Below are positions 38,644 to 43,271 of a DNA stretch of 64,000 nucleotides, one piece after another. Below the pieces are notes generated by a model. It did no database searches. It was given only the letters and a program-made list of their open reading frames with translations, and was not told where the DNA came from. Position 1 is the first letter of the stretch. Each line of letters opens with the position of its first letter. The stretch lies in assembly GCA_036924085.1 (NCBI GenBank), contig JAVGWX010000007.1, positions 99,171,641 to 99,235,640 of the forward strand, written 5' to 3'. Made by a program: the position numbers and the translations under genes. This stretch comes from Ariolimax columbianus. Taxonomy: Eukaryota; Mollusca; Gastropoda; Stylommatophora; Arionidae.

Positions 38644-39829
38644 GTGTTTTCTAAGACTAAATAACGTGCAAGATTACATATGGTTATCTAAGAGAACTTG
38701 CTTTTAACGACAAAGGTACATGGTTCAACTCCAGCAACCACCATGATCCAGTCAATGGGTACCAGCTGTAAATGGGTACCAGCTGTAAATGGGTACCAGC
38801 TGTAAATGGGTACCAGCTGTAAATGGGTACCAGCTGTAAATGGGTACCTGCTGTAAATGGGTACCTACTTATAGTTAGATAAGGAAAAGACAGTGAATAA
38901 GAGCCAGCCCACCTCCCACAAGCTGTGATTTAGTATACTAAAGTCTTTAACACTTCATTCTCGACCAGCGGTTAAGTCTGCTGCTCTGCAGAAGAACACG
39001 CTTTACTTGACTTTCAGAAGGAAAGGAAGATGTGACAGATGTAGCTATACAGGTGTAAATAAAATGGCCAGAAAATTGTAAGAGGAAGTGAAGAGCAAGA
39101 AAATACCTGTGCCCAGATGATTTTCTTCATTGAGACTAGAATAGTATTTAGATCATTCATGAATCATAACCTTAATTACTAGCAAATACATAAAAATAAA
39201 CGCCTACATCTTCCAACATCCCGGTTTAACTAAATATTATTTTGACTTAAATGAAAAGAGGATCCAATTATTACATGTAGTCCGAGTGAGCACTATTGAA
39301 TTGCATGCAATGCATTACTATTGAAGAAATATGTTCATAATCATATCAATGTATTGGCATACTTAAACTACACATATTTTGCAATACATTTAATGTGGTG
39401 GTGAGTGTGCACAGTGCTCCATAGACAGAGCGTAGTCAGTAGTGTATATTATGTATCATATCATATGTTTAGGCTAGGTCTCCAGTTTAGAGACTAGAGA
39501 GTTAGAGAGACGAACTAGATTACAGATTCAAGCATAAAATTATGATAAAATGAACAATTTGCGTCAGGAAAATTTAGCAATTTTATTAATCTTACCTTTG
39601 GATCAAATTCATAGTAATACTGTTGAGTTCTGATCCATCTTGACACCAAGTGGTCACGTACGGTGTAAGCCAGAGAAAAGTAGTAGTCCCTTGGAGTGGC
39701 AACATTTCGGTCCTTCACAAGAGTGTAATGGAGATGTCTGTTGAACGACTTCTTGATGGTTGCAACATTTTCTACGGGTGCAATACCTCGTATGCTGATC
39801 TGCTTACGCCTTTCGACTTCTGATGTCAT
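765..39829 (-). CDS. PYG: Glycogen phosphorylase gene, 17 coding exons, 3' end beyond window
   Basis: Cytosolic PLP enzyme that releases glucose-1-phosphate from glycogen with orthophosphate (GT35 family). The exons, in order, are 39829-39596, 24754-24653, 23418-23236, 22134-22003, 18870-18759, 18489-18407, 17080-16937, 14782-14690, 14254-14108, 10281-10118, 9536-9422, 8274-8173, 6725-6519, 5779-5558, 3880-3753, 1516-1382 and 831-765. All visible junctions are GT-AG, phases agree, and they join to 790 uninterrupted residues. Animal phosphorylases are about 840 residues, so roughly the last 50 are missing; no matching exon is visible in 1-764. Numbering runs two behind rabbit muscle enzyme. 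Conserved residues include Ser12 (phosphorylase-kinase site Ser14), Arg307/308 (AMP site 309/310), His375 (377), Lys566/Arg567/Lys572 (568/569/574) and Lys678 (PLP lysine 680). The start is the ATG at 39829, six codons before the conserved RRKQIS motif. Identity is near certain; vertebrate isoform names do not apply. Confidence 0.96.
832..1381. other. Intron 16 of glycogen phosphorylase
   Basis: AT-rich intronic sequence with no recognisable repeat, RNA or coding segment. Confidence 0.8.
1382..1516 (-). CDS. PYG: Glycogen phosphorylase exon 16 (residues 723-768)
   Basis: Completes the split Gly and encodes YNPRAFYEN through [10 protein letters not shown] to LLNND. It ends two bases into an Arg codon. 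Acceptor CCTAG, donor GTAAGG, 135 bp. Confidence 0.94.
1990..2065 (+). repeat. Family-4 repeat, short fragment
   Basis: Carries the family landmarks GGATGTATCAGAC, GCAGATATCACAG and GCTGTAAACTA in the spacing seen in the full copy at 31855-32212. Diverged and partial, inside intron 15. Confidence 0.55.
2425..2911 (-). mobile_element. LINE-M: 3' ORF2 fragment of a non-LTR retrotransposon
   Basis: Minus-strand reading, with stops, gives the carboxy-terminal motifs common after LINE reverse transcriptases: [19 protein letters not shown], then [20 protein letters not shown] and [11 protein letters not shown]. These resemble the 'RWAGHVARMKDDRWT' region of animal LINE ORF2s. Dead fragment in intron 15. 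Confidence 0.7.
2966..3382 (+). repeat. SINE family 1, near full length
   Basis: tRNA-like head with A-box region ACTCAGTGGTCTC and B-box GGGTTCGAAT, a central domain, and a 3' end ACTGGTTGTATACAGAC ... CCAGTATAAAGACGTTAAG. Aligns along its length with 37792-38220. The 3' end matches the tail of the LINE at 49560-51708. Lies in intron 15. Confidence 0.8.
3753..3880 (-). CDS. PYG: Glycogen phosphorylase exon 15 (residues 681-723)
   Basis: Encodes [17 protein letters not shown] and the following helix to ELFRK. It ends two bases into a Gly codon at AAGGG|GTTAGT. Reading on into the intron gives a stop eight codons later, so the true exon must end at this donor. Exon 16 completes the Gly and continues YNPR as in the family. 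Confidence 0.95.
3936..4482. repeat. 32-bp minisatellite, about 17 copies, intron 14
   Basis: Head-to-tail units of about 32 bp around AACTGCTCCCACTCCCTAC plus a variable ATTGCAAGATAT part. Sub-variants (GCAAGATAT, GAAAGAAAT, TACAAGAT) occur in runs, showing local unit amplification. On the transcribed strand each unit reads GTAGGGAGTGGGAG. It starts about 55 bp from the exon 15 acceptor. Confidence 0.95.
4575..4790 (+). mobile_element. LINE-N: short ORF2 3' fragment
   Basis: Plus-strand reading gives YGAETWRTTTTK ... INRCL-like ... [19 protein letters not shown] with stops, the typical post-RT segment of LINE ORF2. Decayed; the remaining intron 14 sequence, 4800-5557, shows nothing recognisable. 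Confidence 0.6.
5558..5779 (-). CDS. PYG: Glycogen phosphorylase exon 14 (residues 607-680), PLP lysine
   Basis: Contains [13 protein letters not shown]. Lys678 is the PLP Schiff-base lysine (rabbit Lys680), Glu670 matches Glu672, and Tyr611 matches inhibitor-site Tyr613. 222 bp, acceptor TTGCAG, donor GTCAGT, phase 0; the intron falls two residues after the PLP lysine. Confidence 0.97.
5951..6310. repeat. 46-bp minisatellite, about 8 copies, intron 13
   Basis: Units of 46 bp built on AGTATAGAATAGG, TGGTGCTCTTACATATTT and ATAGATCTGTTTT, with few differences between copies. The transcribed strand of each unit contains ATGTAAGAG, which resembles a splice donor. Confidence 0.95.
6519..6725 (-). 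CDS. PYG: Glycogen phosphorylase exon 13 (residues 538-606)
   Basis: Contains [13 protein letters not shown] with Lys566, Arg567 and Lys572, matching phosphate-site residues Lys568, Arg569 and Lys574, then [11 protein letters not shown]. 207 bp, acceptor TCTAG, donor GTCGGT, phase 0. Confidence 0.96.
6726..7470. other. Intron 12, repeat-free part
   Basis: Unique AT-rich intronic sequence between exon 13 and the 42-bp minisatellite; nothing recognisable. Confidence 0.75.
7475..8146. repeat. 42-bp minisatellite, about 16 copies, intron 12
   Basis: Highly uniform 42-bp units (AAGACTGCTTGCAGCAAGTC, then a TGTCTACAAAGAGACAAGAG part). A variant CACTTCTATACTACAAAG appears twice, about 215 bp apart, pointing to a higher-order duplication. 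As 42 is divisible by three and the unit lacks stops in several frames, long open frames exist on both strands; these are an artefact. On the gene's sense strand each unit is a pyrimidine tract ending TTTGTAG, like a splice acceptor. Confidence 0.97.
8173..8274 (-). CDS. PYG: Glycogen phosphorylase exon 12 (residues 504-537)
   Basis: Encodes [20 protein letters not shown] and the following helical segment ending KVKQ. 102 bp, acceptor TTGCAG, donor GTAAGT, phase 0. The donor lies under 30 bp from the 42-bp minisatellite of intron 12. Confidence 0.95.
8464..9135. mobile_element. TTAA-flanked MITE, copy 1 (piggyBac-like termini)
   Basis: A 670-bp element bounded by TTAA at both ends, with inverted termini TTAACCTTACGCACGC and (reverse complement of the far end) TTAACCTTTAGCACGC. 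Internal blocks such as CTCAAAAACTAACAAACACA and CACCAACA recur in the copies at 15190, about 17.65 kb and about 23 kb. No transposase frame. TTAA targets with CC-starting termini are the mark of piggyBac-type transposition. Intron 11. Confidence 0.75.
9422..9536 (-). CDS. PYG: Glycogen phosphorylase exon 11 (residues 465-503)
   Basis: Encodes [20 protein letters not shown] followed by [12 protein letters not shown], the linker into the C-terminal Rossmann-like domain. 115 bp, acceptor CAAG, donor GTGACC. Confidence 0.96.
9537..10117. other. Intron 10 of glycogen phosphorylase
   Basis: AT-rich sequence; no repeat family from this window and no coding segment recognised. Confidence 0.8.
10118..10281 (-). 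CDS. PYG: Glycogen phosphorylase exon 10 (residues 411-465)
   Basis: Encodes the region corresponding to the glycogen storage site and the [18 protein letters not shown] core segment. 164 bp, so it ends two bases into a Thr codon completed by exon 11. Acceptor CTCAG, donor GTGAGT. Confidence 0.95.
10836..12640 (+). mobile_element. LINE-A: 5'-truncated non-LTR retrotransposon, antisense in intron 9
   Basis: Broken ORF2 with RT motifs: [37 protein letters not shown] and a post-RT region ([22 protein letters not shown]). The 3' part reads [45 protein letters not shown]. Several frameshifts separate the pieces. It ends in GATGACCTGACCTG, a short tandem tail rather than poly(A). Closely similar to LINE-B at 18953-20858 along its length. 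Clade uncertain, possibly RTE-like. Confidence 0.88.
12641..13560. other. Intron 9, repeat-poor part
   Basis: AT-rich intronic sequence between LINE-A and the short-unit repeat at 13566; nothing recognisable. Confidence 0.7.
13566..13856. repeat. Imperfect purine-rich tandem repeat, about 19-bp unit, intron 9
   Basis: Around 15 degenerate units of AGGAAATGAGAGAGCAGAC with length changes. Purine-rich on the plus strand and pyrimidine-rich on the gene's sense strand. It lies about 250 bp downstream of the exon 9 donor. Confidence 0.85.
14108..14254 (-). CDS. PYG: Glycogen phosphorylase exon 9 (residues 362-410)
   Basis: Encodes [19 protein letters not shown] with His375, the equivalent of substrate-contacting His377, and the start of the glycogen storage-site region. 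147 bp, acceptor ATTCAG, donor GTAGAT, phase 0. Confidence 0.96.
14255..14689. other. Intron 8 of glycogen phosphorylase
   Basis: Unique sequence with no recognised feature. Confidence 0.8.
14690..14782 (-). CDS. PYG: Glycogen phosphorylase exon 8 (residues 331-361)
   Basis: Encodes [20 protein letters not shown]; Asp337 and His339 match active-site-lining Asp339 and His341. 93 bp, acceptor CTTCAG, donor GTAAGC, phase 0. Confidence 0.96.
15187..15861. mobile_element. TTAA-flanked MITE, copy 2
   Basis: About 670 bp, starting TTAACCTTTACGACGCGCAC and ending at TTAA with reverse-complement terminus TTAACCGTTACCACTC. Shares internal blocks (CTCAGAAACTAACACACAC, AACACCAACA) with copy 1. No transposase frame. 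Intron 7. Confidence 0.75.
16120..16400 (+). mobile_element. LINE-P: short ORF2 carboxy-terminal fragment
   Basis: Reads [20 protein letters not shown] followed, across a stop, by [22 protein letters not shown] with a preceding GH-like segment is the usual end of LINE ORF2. Decayed, intron 7. Confidence 0.55.
16550..16772 (-). repeat. SINE family 2, copy 1
   Basis: Minus-strand tRNA-like head with A-box TGGCCTAGCAGTTAAGTG and B-box GGTTCGATCC, followed by a body containing CCCCGGGG. Matches the copy at 30425-30640 along its length. Likely Pol III-derived; inactive by appearance. Intron 7. Confidence 0.75.
16937..17080 (-). CDS. PYG: Glycogen phosphorylase exon 7 (residues 283-330)
   Basis: Begins [14 protein letters not shown], the rest of the 280s loop. 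The first residue, Val283, falls where rabbit muscle enzyme has Phe285 of the purine inhibitor site. Arg307 and Arg308 match AMP and phospho-Ser contacts Arg309 and Arg310. 144 bp, acceptor CACCAG, donor GTAAGA, phase 0. Confidence 0.96.
17640..17891. mobile_element. TTAA-type MITE, copy 3 (3' part; 5' end unclear)
   Basis: Shares TTCAACATTCTCACCTTCTC, CTCAGAAATGATAAAC, AAAAACACCAACAA and the end TGTAGGTGTGTAAAGGTAA with copies 1 and 2. The flanking TTAA has decayed to TTTA when read as reverse complement. Its left end may lie near 17250 but cannot be fixed. Intron 6. Confidence 0.55.
18193..18355 (-). repeat. Family-4 repeat, partial copy
   Basis: Minus-strand copy of the tail half of family 4: TCAATCTCCCGCTACCAAG, then AGTAGCAGGATGTA and TTTGCACCTTTTGG. 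It ends before the 5' half. Intron 6. Confidence 0.7.
18407..18489 (-). CDS. PYG: Glycogen phosphorylase exon 6 (residues 255-282)
   Basis: Completes the split Phe codon and encodes the tower-helix region and the start of the 280s gate ([10 protein letters not shown]). Asp281 matches gate residue Asp283. 83 bp, donor GTGAGT, ends in phase 0. Confidence 0.95.
18759..18870 (-). CDS. PYG: Glycogen phosphorylase exon 5 (residues 218-255)
   Basis: Encodes [20 protein letters not shown] and the LRLWSCKAP segment before the tower helix. 112 bp, so it ends one base into a Phe codon that exon 6 completes. Acceptor TTTCAG, donor GTAAGT. Confidence 0.96.
18953..20858 (+). mobile_element. LINE-B: 5'-truncated non-LTR retrotransposon, antisense in intron 4
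   Basis: Starts about 80 bp from the exon 5 acceptor and lies antisense to the gene. Frames at 18956-19189 and 19186-19929 give an N-terminal segment, [40 protein letters not shown] and [14 protein letters not shown] (RT). After frameshifts come [27 protein letters not shown] and [17 protein letters not shown]. The tail is TGACCTGACCTGACC. Very similar to LINE-A, with different disabling changes, so both derive from a fairly recent common source. Confidence 0.9.
21050..21362. repeat. 38/39-bp minisatellite, 8 copies, intron 4
   Basis: Units of GATGTCAAACTGTTTATAAT plus CTTTGCTCTACATGTTTT, alternating TTTTGATG and TTTGACG variants. The run of shared variants suggests unit-pair amplification. 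The rest of intron 4 to 22002 shows nothing recognisable. Confidence 0.95.
22003..22134 (-). CDS. PYG: Glycogen phosphorylase exon 4 (residues 174-217)
   Basis: Encodes [20 protein letters not shown] and the following strand segment with FYGRVE. Acceptor ATAG and donor GTCAGC, 132 bp, phase 0. Confidence 0.95.
22690..23207. mobile_element. TTAA-type MITE, copy 4 (left end unclear)
   Basis: Ends GTAGTAAGGGTTAA (reverse complement TTAACCCTTACTAC), the same terminus type as copies 1 and 2. Internal matches to copy 1 include ATTACAAATGG, GTAAACTAACAGTTGT and GTTTATTTAGATGAAA. The 5' terminus was not located. Intron 3, ending about 30 bp from the exon 3 donor. Confidence 0.6.
23236..23418 (-). 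CDS. PYG: Glycogen phosphorylase exon 3 (residues 113-173)
   Basis: Contains the glycine-rich loop [19 protein letters not shown], which contacts substrate phosphate and PLP phosphate in the family, followed by the conserved [11 protein letters not shown] segment. Acceptor TTCACAG and donor GTGAG, 183 bp, phase 0. Confidence 0.96.
23595..24303. repeat. 53-bp minisatellite, about 13 copies, intron 2
   Basis: Units carrying AAGGAAGGCTGTGACAAAC, TATTATGTGCACTTGA and GTGGTGGCTTCTCTAGT. Left-hand copies are the most divergent and the centre is homogenised. The two longer units contain an extra TCTATAACAAG-type insertion. Confidence 0.95.
24653..24754 (-). CDS. PYG: Glycogen phosphorylase exon 2 (residues 79-112)
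   Basis: Encodes the start of the N-terminal catalytic lobe with the family segment [12 protein letters not shown]. Acceptor TTTCAG and donor GTGAG, phase 0 at both ends, 102 bp. It is separated from exon 1 by an intron of about 14.8 kb. Confidence 0.96.
24900..25052 (+). repeat. Family-4 repeat, partial copy
   Basis: Tail half of family 4 in plus orientation: CGGATGTATCATACCGAAAG, GCAAATATCGCAGCC, AGCTGTAAACTAGC and CGGGAGATTGAGAAC. In intron 1 just upstream of exon 2. Confidence 0.7.
25053..27940. other. Intron 1, segment without recognised elements
   Basis: AT-rich intronic DNA. The part near 26,100-26,260 faintly resembles a decayed LINE segment (a YGRET-like reading) but is too eroded to call. 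Otherwise nothing recognisable. Confidence 0.6.
28557..28649. repeat. 31-bp direct repeat, 3 copies
   Basis: Three near-perfect copies of GTTGATCATTGTGACGAATG plus AGTCTGGGGAG, inside decayed LINE-L. Confidence 0.9.
28805..29150 (+). repeat. Family-4 repeat, full-length-like copy, tail AGCCAAGCCAAGCC
   Basis: About 345 bp: CAGTGGTCAGCGACCCATAG, AGCTGCCAAGACCCTTCTAC, GGATGTGTTGGACCGAAAGG, CGGGAGATTGAGAACGAACG, then a short (CCAAG)-type tail. Aligns end to end with 31855-32212 and, reversed, 45383-45750. No coding capacity. Inserted in LINE-L. Confidence 0.8.
29306..29600 (-). mobile_element. CR1-like LINE, 3' fragment (same family as LINE-I)
   Basis: Minus strand reads [20 protein letters not shown] then YKLTKE, matching the end of LINE-I ORF2. 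The stop and the 3' tail follow (ACTGGTTGTATACAGAG ... GGTATAAAGACATTAAG). 5'-truncated to about 300 bp. Inserted in reverse into LINE-L. Confidence 0.85.
30425..30640 (-). repeat. SINE family 2, copy 2
   Basis: Matches 16550-16772, including ATTCCCCAAGG, CAGCCCAGTGCATCCGACTT and CCCCGGGGTAACGG. The tRNA-like B-box is eroded here. Inserted in LINE-L between its RT-distal pieces. Confidence 0.7.
31440..31690 (-). repeat. SINE family 3, copy 1
   Basis: Minus-strand tRNA-like head: TAGTTTGGTAGAGCAGTCG (A-box) and GGGTTCAACTCCC (B-box), then CACAGCTGTAAATGGGTA and a body shared with 38675-38965. No matching acceptor stem or CCA-proximal pairing, so a SINE rather than a tRNA gene. Confidence 0.7.
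31855..32212 (+). repeat. Family-4 repeat, full-length-like copy
   Basis: About 358 bp starting GGGATCAAGATGCTGAGCAG and ending AGCCAAGCCAAACC. Closely follows the copies at 28805 and 45383 (reversed). It has no open frame and no obvious terminal inverted repeats. It could be a SINE-like or MITE-like element; its class is not settled. Confidence 0.8.
32280..32430. repeat. Degenerate short tandem repeat (CACATTCTGTGTC)
   Basis: Six to seven imperfect copies of about 22-25 bp centred on CACATTCTGTGTC with spacer variants CTGTCAGT and ATGTCAGT. Confidence 0.75.
32581..33247. repeat. Long imperfect inverted repeat (fold-back), intron 1
   Basis: Left arm 32581-32805 and right arm 33020-33247 are reverse complements with scattered differences. 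Examples, left then right read in reverse complement: GACAATCATAACTTTATATC with ACAATCATAACTTTATATC; ACTAAAGAAGGTTGTGTATG with ACTAAAGAAGGTTGTACATG; CTAGCAACCTCATCTT in both. The spacer is about 215 bp. No coding sequence. Transcribed within the phosphorylase pre-mRNA it could form a duplex of roughly 225 bp. Confidence 0.85.
33248..34020. other. Intron 1, segment without recognised elements
   Basis: No repeat or coding feature recognised. Confidence 0.6.
34025..34290 (+). repeat. SINE related to family 1, different head
   Basis: Begins GGGGTGCCGATATGGTAGAG, a tRNA-like A-box region unlike that of 2966, with a decayed B-box (AGTTTCAAGTC). It then shares the central domain of family 1: GTGAGATCG, TTGGCAGTTGAAAATAAAA, GAATAGGCTG and CCGCCCGG. 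It lacks the LINE-like tail. Confidence 0.65.
34607..37040 (-). mobile_element. LINE-C: RNase H-bearing non-LTR retrotransposon, antisense-free (sense) in intron 1
   Basis: Minus strand, same orientation as the host gene. Starting from its 5' side it holds [20 protein letters not shown] (RT start), [50 protein letters not shown] (RT catalytic site) and an RNase H domain ([34 protein letters not shown]). It closes with [17 protein letters not shown] and a (GAA)n tail at 34607-34620. Several frameshifts and stops. RT followed by RNase H fits the I-type group. 5'-truncated. Confidence 0.9.
37041..38480 (-). mobile_element. LINE-E: decayed RT fragment
   Basis: The 37030-37100 stretch read on the minus strand gives [19 protein letters not shown], a LINE RT block from a family other than LINE-C. 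Further 5' pieces (to about 37560, and perhaps 38230-38480 beyond the SINE at 37792) resemble LINE sequence but are heavily eroded. The LINE-C/LINE-E join lies near 37040. The outer limit is uncertain. Confidence 0.5.
37792..38220 (+). repeat. SINE family 1, full-length copy
   Basis: A-box GACTCAGTGGTCTCGAGG, B-box GTGTTCGAATCACGG, central domain with TTGGCAGTTGGAAATCAAA, then GATGACGCCTAACGGGCTGC and the 3' tail ACTGGTTGTATACAGACTC ... AACCAGTATAAAAAAGTTG. About 429 bp; best reference copy here. Confidence 0.85.
38597..38642. repeat. (TA)n microsatellite
   Basis: About 20 uninterrupted TA dinucleotides after a short CACACACA run. Confidence 0.97.
38675..38965 (+). repeat. SINE family 3, copy 2, with internal minisatellite
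   Basis: B-box-like TGGTTCAACTCCAGC, then AGCTGTAAATGGGTACC expanded in tandem, then GTGAATAAGAGCCAGCCCAC, CCACCTCCCAC and AAGTCTTTA. This order matches 31440-31690 reversed, apart from the expansion. Confidence 0.7.
38754..38868. repeat. 17-bp minisatellite, about 7 copies, inside SINE
   Basis: Units of ATGGGTACCAGCTGTAA, the last two with ACCTGCTG and ACCTAC changes. The unit equals a short segment present once in the sister SINE at 31440-31690. Confidence 0.93.
39596..39829 (-). CDS. PYG: Glycogen phosphorylase exon 1 (residues 1-78)
   Basis: Carries the initiator Met and the N-terminal regulatory tail. RRKQISIRG holds Ser12, the equivalent of phosphorylase-kinase target Ser14. Asp40, Gln69/Gln70 and Tyr73 match AMP-site residues Asp42, Gln71/72 and Tyr75. 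The exon ends in phase 0 at CAAAG|GTAAG. Any 5' untranslated sequence upstream of 39829 is not resolved; an upstream non-coding exon is possible. Confidence 0.96.
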
Positions 39830-40389
39830 CTTCGCTTATAATATGAGGAGAAACGGTCTTGCAATACGAAAACTACAGAAGCAACTGTTCAGAGTGATAC
39901 CAGCAGCAACCTAGTCCATCGCCAGACAAACAGTTCGAAGGGCCTTAACCTTTTTCGGCTTTCTTTCACCTTGACCCCTCAAGGTCGGTCATCGCTAATG
40001 CGGTCAAAATTGCCAAAAGGCCACTTGCCATTGTTGCACAAAGCTGGTTGCCTGTTGATTTATTTATTTAATTCGGCAACTCGTTCAATAATTCTACAGT
40101 TGGCTCTGAATTCATCTCACTTCAGAGCTAAGTGCTTTACAGCGACGTTTAAACGCTTATCATCTAGGTACCGATTATTTTTTTTAAAAGTTATCCATAA
40201 TATAACCAAACGAGCGTGTGGGTGGGTCTTCGAAAAAACATAATAATATTGGCCTAGCGGAACAATAATTTATTTATTAGTTTAATAATAACGGACGGAC
40301 ACTCTTACAGAGTTGTCATAATCTAAATGTTTTACCGTACTAATTTTGTTTAAATTGTTATGGCCTTTTTCGTCTTGACAGACGGTCAG
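39830..40389. other. Upstream flank of glycogen phosphorylase
   Basis: Expected to hold the 5' untranslated region and promoter. No TATA element, initiator or CpG island can be assigned with confidence. An open frame at 39971-40243 has no recognisable feature. Confidence 0.4.
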
Positions 40390-41080
40390 TAAGCTAGTCT
40401 GTTGTAGAGATGACGGTGGCAGCATCCGTGCTGGAGGGACATCGAATTTCGTGGCTGATTTTGCCGATTCTGGATTGACAGGGACGACAGCAGTGTAAAC
40501 AGAAAAAGTTCGATTGGTGTGGTGTAAGCTCCTTTCTTTTGCGTCGCTTGTCTTCCGTCTTTGTTATCAGGACTAGCTCTGATGCCTCGATGCCCGTTCT
40601 CAAGGTCGCTCTCCGTGTAGCTCTATCCTCTGCAATCTCCTCCCATGTATTTGGATTGATCGCAAAATCGTTCATGGATCTTTTGCAAATGTCCTTGTAT
40701 CTTAATTTAGACCTTCCTTGTGATCTGGTACCCGATATGAGTTCCCCCAGGAGTAACTGCTTCGGAATGCGGGTATTTGACATTCGTTTCACGTGACCCA
40801 GCCGTCTCAGTCTCGTATTGCTCAGAGTCGAGAAGAGGGAAGGTATCATGGCACGTTTCAGTATGTCCGAGTTGGTCACCTTGTCCTGCCACTTCATGTT
40901 CATTTTACTGCGAAGACATCGCAAATGAAAACTGTTTAACCTCTTCTCGTGTTTTGAATGTGTTATCCCTGTGTCCTCTCCGTATAGCAGTGTACCAAGC
41001 ACGCATGCTTGATATATCATGATCTTTGTATTTAGTGTCATCTTTCTGTTATTCCATGTCCTTTCTTTCAACCTGCCGAA
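40390..41080 (-). mobile_element. LINE-F: ORF2 carboxy-terminal fragment with zinc knuckle
   Basis: An open minus-strand frame of 225 residues (40394-41071): MTLNTKIMIYQACVLGTLLY, KRLNSFHLRCLRS, RLRRLGHVKRM and GRSKLRYKDICKRSMND, ending in a Cys/His-rich segment FFCLHCCRPCQSR ... HEIRC. This is the usual post-RT end of one LINE group, shared with LINE-H, -J and -K. The open frame is probably chance survival of a recent fragment. Confidence 0.88.
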
Positions 41081-42104
41081 AGTTGTTGCTGCATCCTGTC
41101 AGTTTCGAGAGGCAACGTAGAGAAAATGAGAGGGATCTTAGTCAGTTTTTGCCTTTGCTTTCGCCGAACACAAGATACATACAGCAACACTACTATTACA
41201 CATATACACATCATTATATTTGTGACGTTTATTGACACTTGGGGTACTCAATGGAATTTAACTGAGTACCCAGTAAATTTGATACATTTGCTAGCAAACG
41301 TCCTTACAATGCCGCACAGCTGATATATCGGCTTGAACAGTTGTTATACTTGTACATCAAAGTTTGTCCGTACCAAGTATTCCTCAATTTATAAATGTTT
41401 CTTTACTTCCTAGTAACAGTTTTGCATTGCAAAAATATATGTGTTCAGATGCGTGAAGTATTCAGGAGTAAATGCATTAAAGGGCTGATGAATAAAAGCA
41501 GATTGTCCATGCAGTTGTCATGCAGAGTGCAGATTATGTTTGTTATTGTACCATGGATTAAAAGCTGGGGATTTGGCCGCCGTGTCCGTTGGTCAGTGGG
41601 CTGGTGTCCAAACCACTCGGCGTTCAGCTCCTCGCACAGGCAGGCATGTTGTTGTTACGGTTCGAGCAGCTTCCAGGCTCTCACCGTTCGGCCCAATGCC
41701 ATGTAATGCTATCTGCACGTGTTTATCAGTTGTTGTCTAATGCCATACAAAGTGTTCCTTTTTGTCTGACCTCGAAGAAAGAAGCATTTTTCTAACATTG
41801 TTGAGCGCTAAGCACTCAAAGAGACGACGATCAACAGTTTCATAATAAGTTATTTGACAGGAAACGACGAAGCCTGAGATTAAAGCAGAGGAGAGAAAGG
41901 TATTTATATGGCCGACACTACCGTCGAGGATATAGTAGCAGAGATGTTATGATACTAGGTCTCCATGGGTTGTTTTTTTTCCTGAATTGGGATGATCAGT
42001 TCCCTTTTTCGGCATTTTGCAAGCAATGTTTCGATTTACAGCTGGATAAACTATCGTGTTTCAAAACAAGAATCGAATTTGGGCCTTTGTGAGAGACAAG
42101 TGGG
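41081..42104. other. Intergenic segment without recognised elements
   Basis: Short open frames near 41395-41795 lack homology signals or splice context; nothing supported. Confidence 0.6.
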
Positions 42105-42445
42105 GGTCTTTGTATATGACAGACATGAATAGCACCATTGCCACATAGAGCATATAAGAGGCGACTAGCTGTGTGACATTGCATTACACCGGCCATGGTT
42201 AGGTGGTTTGTTAAGACTAGCATAGATGGCGCCTAACTAGATGTGGGTCTAATTCGCTCTAGTGTTTCTTCTTCTTCTTCTTCCTCGTTCATCTTCAGAC
42301 CTCAACTTCAATGACTCTAGCGAAGGCAGCGGTCGACTCAAGGCTCTATACGCTTCCGTACAGCTTCTCGTGGAATGACACTGCACCCTCCAATAAACTG
42401 GTTGTATACAGACTGACTCTGCAGTCTTCTACACCAGTATAAATA
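42105..42445 (+). repeat. SINE family 1 variant, split by a LINE fragment
   Basis: Left part: ACACCGGCCATGGTTAGGTG, GATGGCGCCTAACTAGATG, TTCGCTCTAGTGTTT. Right part: CACCCTCCAATAAACTGG and GTTGTATACAGAC ... CCAGTATAAATACG. The 5' module is shared with 43272-43543 but not with 2966 or 37792. Confidence 0.7.
42262..42388 (-). mobile_element. Short RNase H LINE 3' end (LINE-C family) inside SINE
   Basis: (TTC)n at the left, then CTCTAGCGAAGGCAGCGGTC and GCTTCCGTACAGCTTCTCG, matching the 3' end of LINE-C at 34607-34730. About 125 bp, extreme 5' truncation. The SINE resumes directly after it. Confidence 0.65.
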
Positions 42446-43271
42446 CGTTCAACAAAGTTTAATCTCTTTGCCAGTCTGTGTAGAACTGAAGCGTGGATAA
42501 ATATGTAGGTAATCACCATCAATACCTGTAGAATTGCTTTGTAATGAGCACATACACATGTACTGGACGCATCTGCTTGCCCACCTGAATTTACTGTCGG
42601 TTTGAAATCATTTACTGTGAAAATGGCTTTGCGCTGCGAGAAAATCTGGCAATCACCCGGAAAATGTTCGATCGAAGGTTAAATTTTGCACGACCAGCAA
42701 AAATAATATGACGTAAGCCATTTGATAATGCATTTGCTACAAGAAATAAAGAAGCAATTTTTGCAACAACTCATTACAAAATATATTGATTTGTGTGGGC
42801 TCAATTTTCTACTGTGCTCAGGTTTTCTAATTGCTTACTTGTGTGCGACATTGCGGCCAGATCTCAAGATCGACTTGAAGAAAGATAACTCGAGGTTTCC
42901 ACGCATGGATAATAACGTCCCCTTATTCGCTACGTCACAAGATGAAGCCTGTAAGCCAACCACAAGAAACAACAAACAAAAACAATTCATCCTAGGATAA
43001 CCCATTTCGACATATGTATTGATGAATAAGGCTGTCTATCTACAATAAGGTTTAGCCTAACAAAAGCACAGTTTCACATAATATTGTGTACGCTCCACTT
43101 CCATTTATGCTTTGAAGATGTGTGGTCAGTTCTTGTTCGTTTTCAGCAAGTACAAATTGTGTTATCCGCATATCTGAGATTATTTATTGACAGTCCATCA
43201 ATAATGAGCCCTGGCATTTCTACTGTCTGTTGAAAAATGTGGTCCTTGAAAATGTTAAATAGAGACGGTCT

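Noticed and set aside
39971..40243. A 90-residue frame upstream of the phosphorylase gene
   Set aside because: No recognisable domain; length is within chance expectation.
40394..41071. A host zinc-finger protein
   Set aside because: The Cys/His segment ends a post-RT LINE sequence shared with LINE-H, -J and -K.
42722..43000. A 92-residue protein-coding gene
   Set aside because: No domain, splice context or start context; isolated between SINE copies in intergenic DNA.
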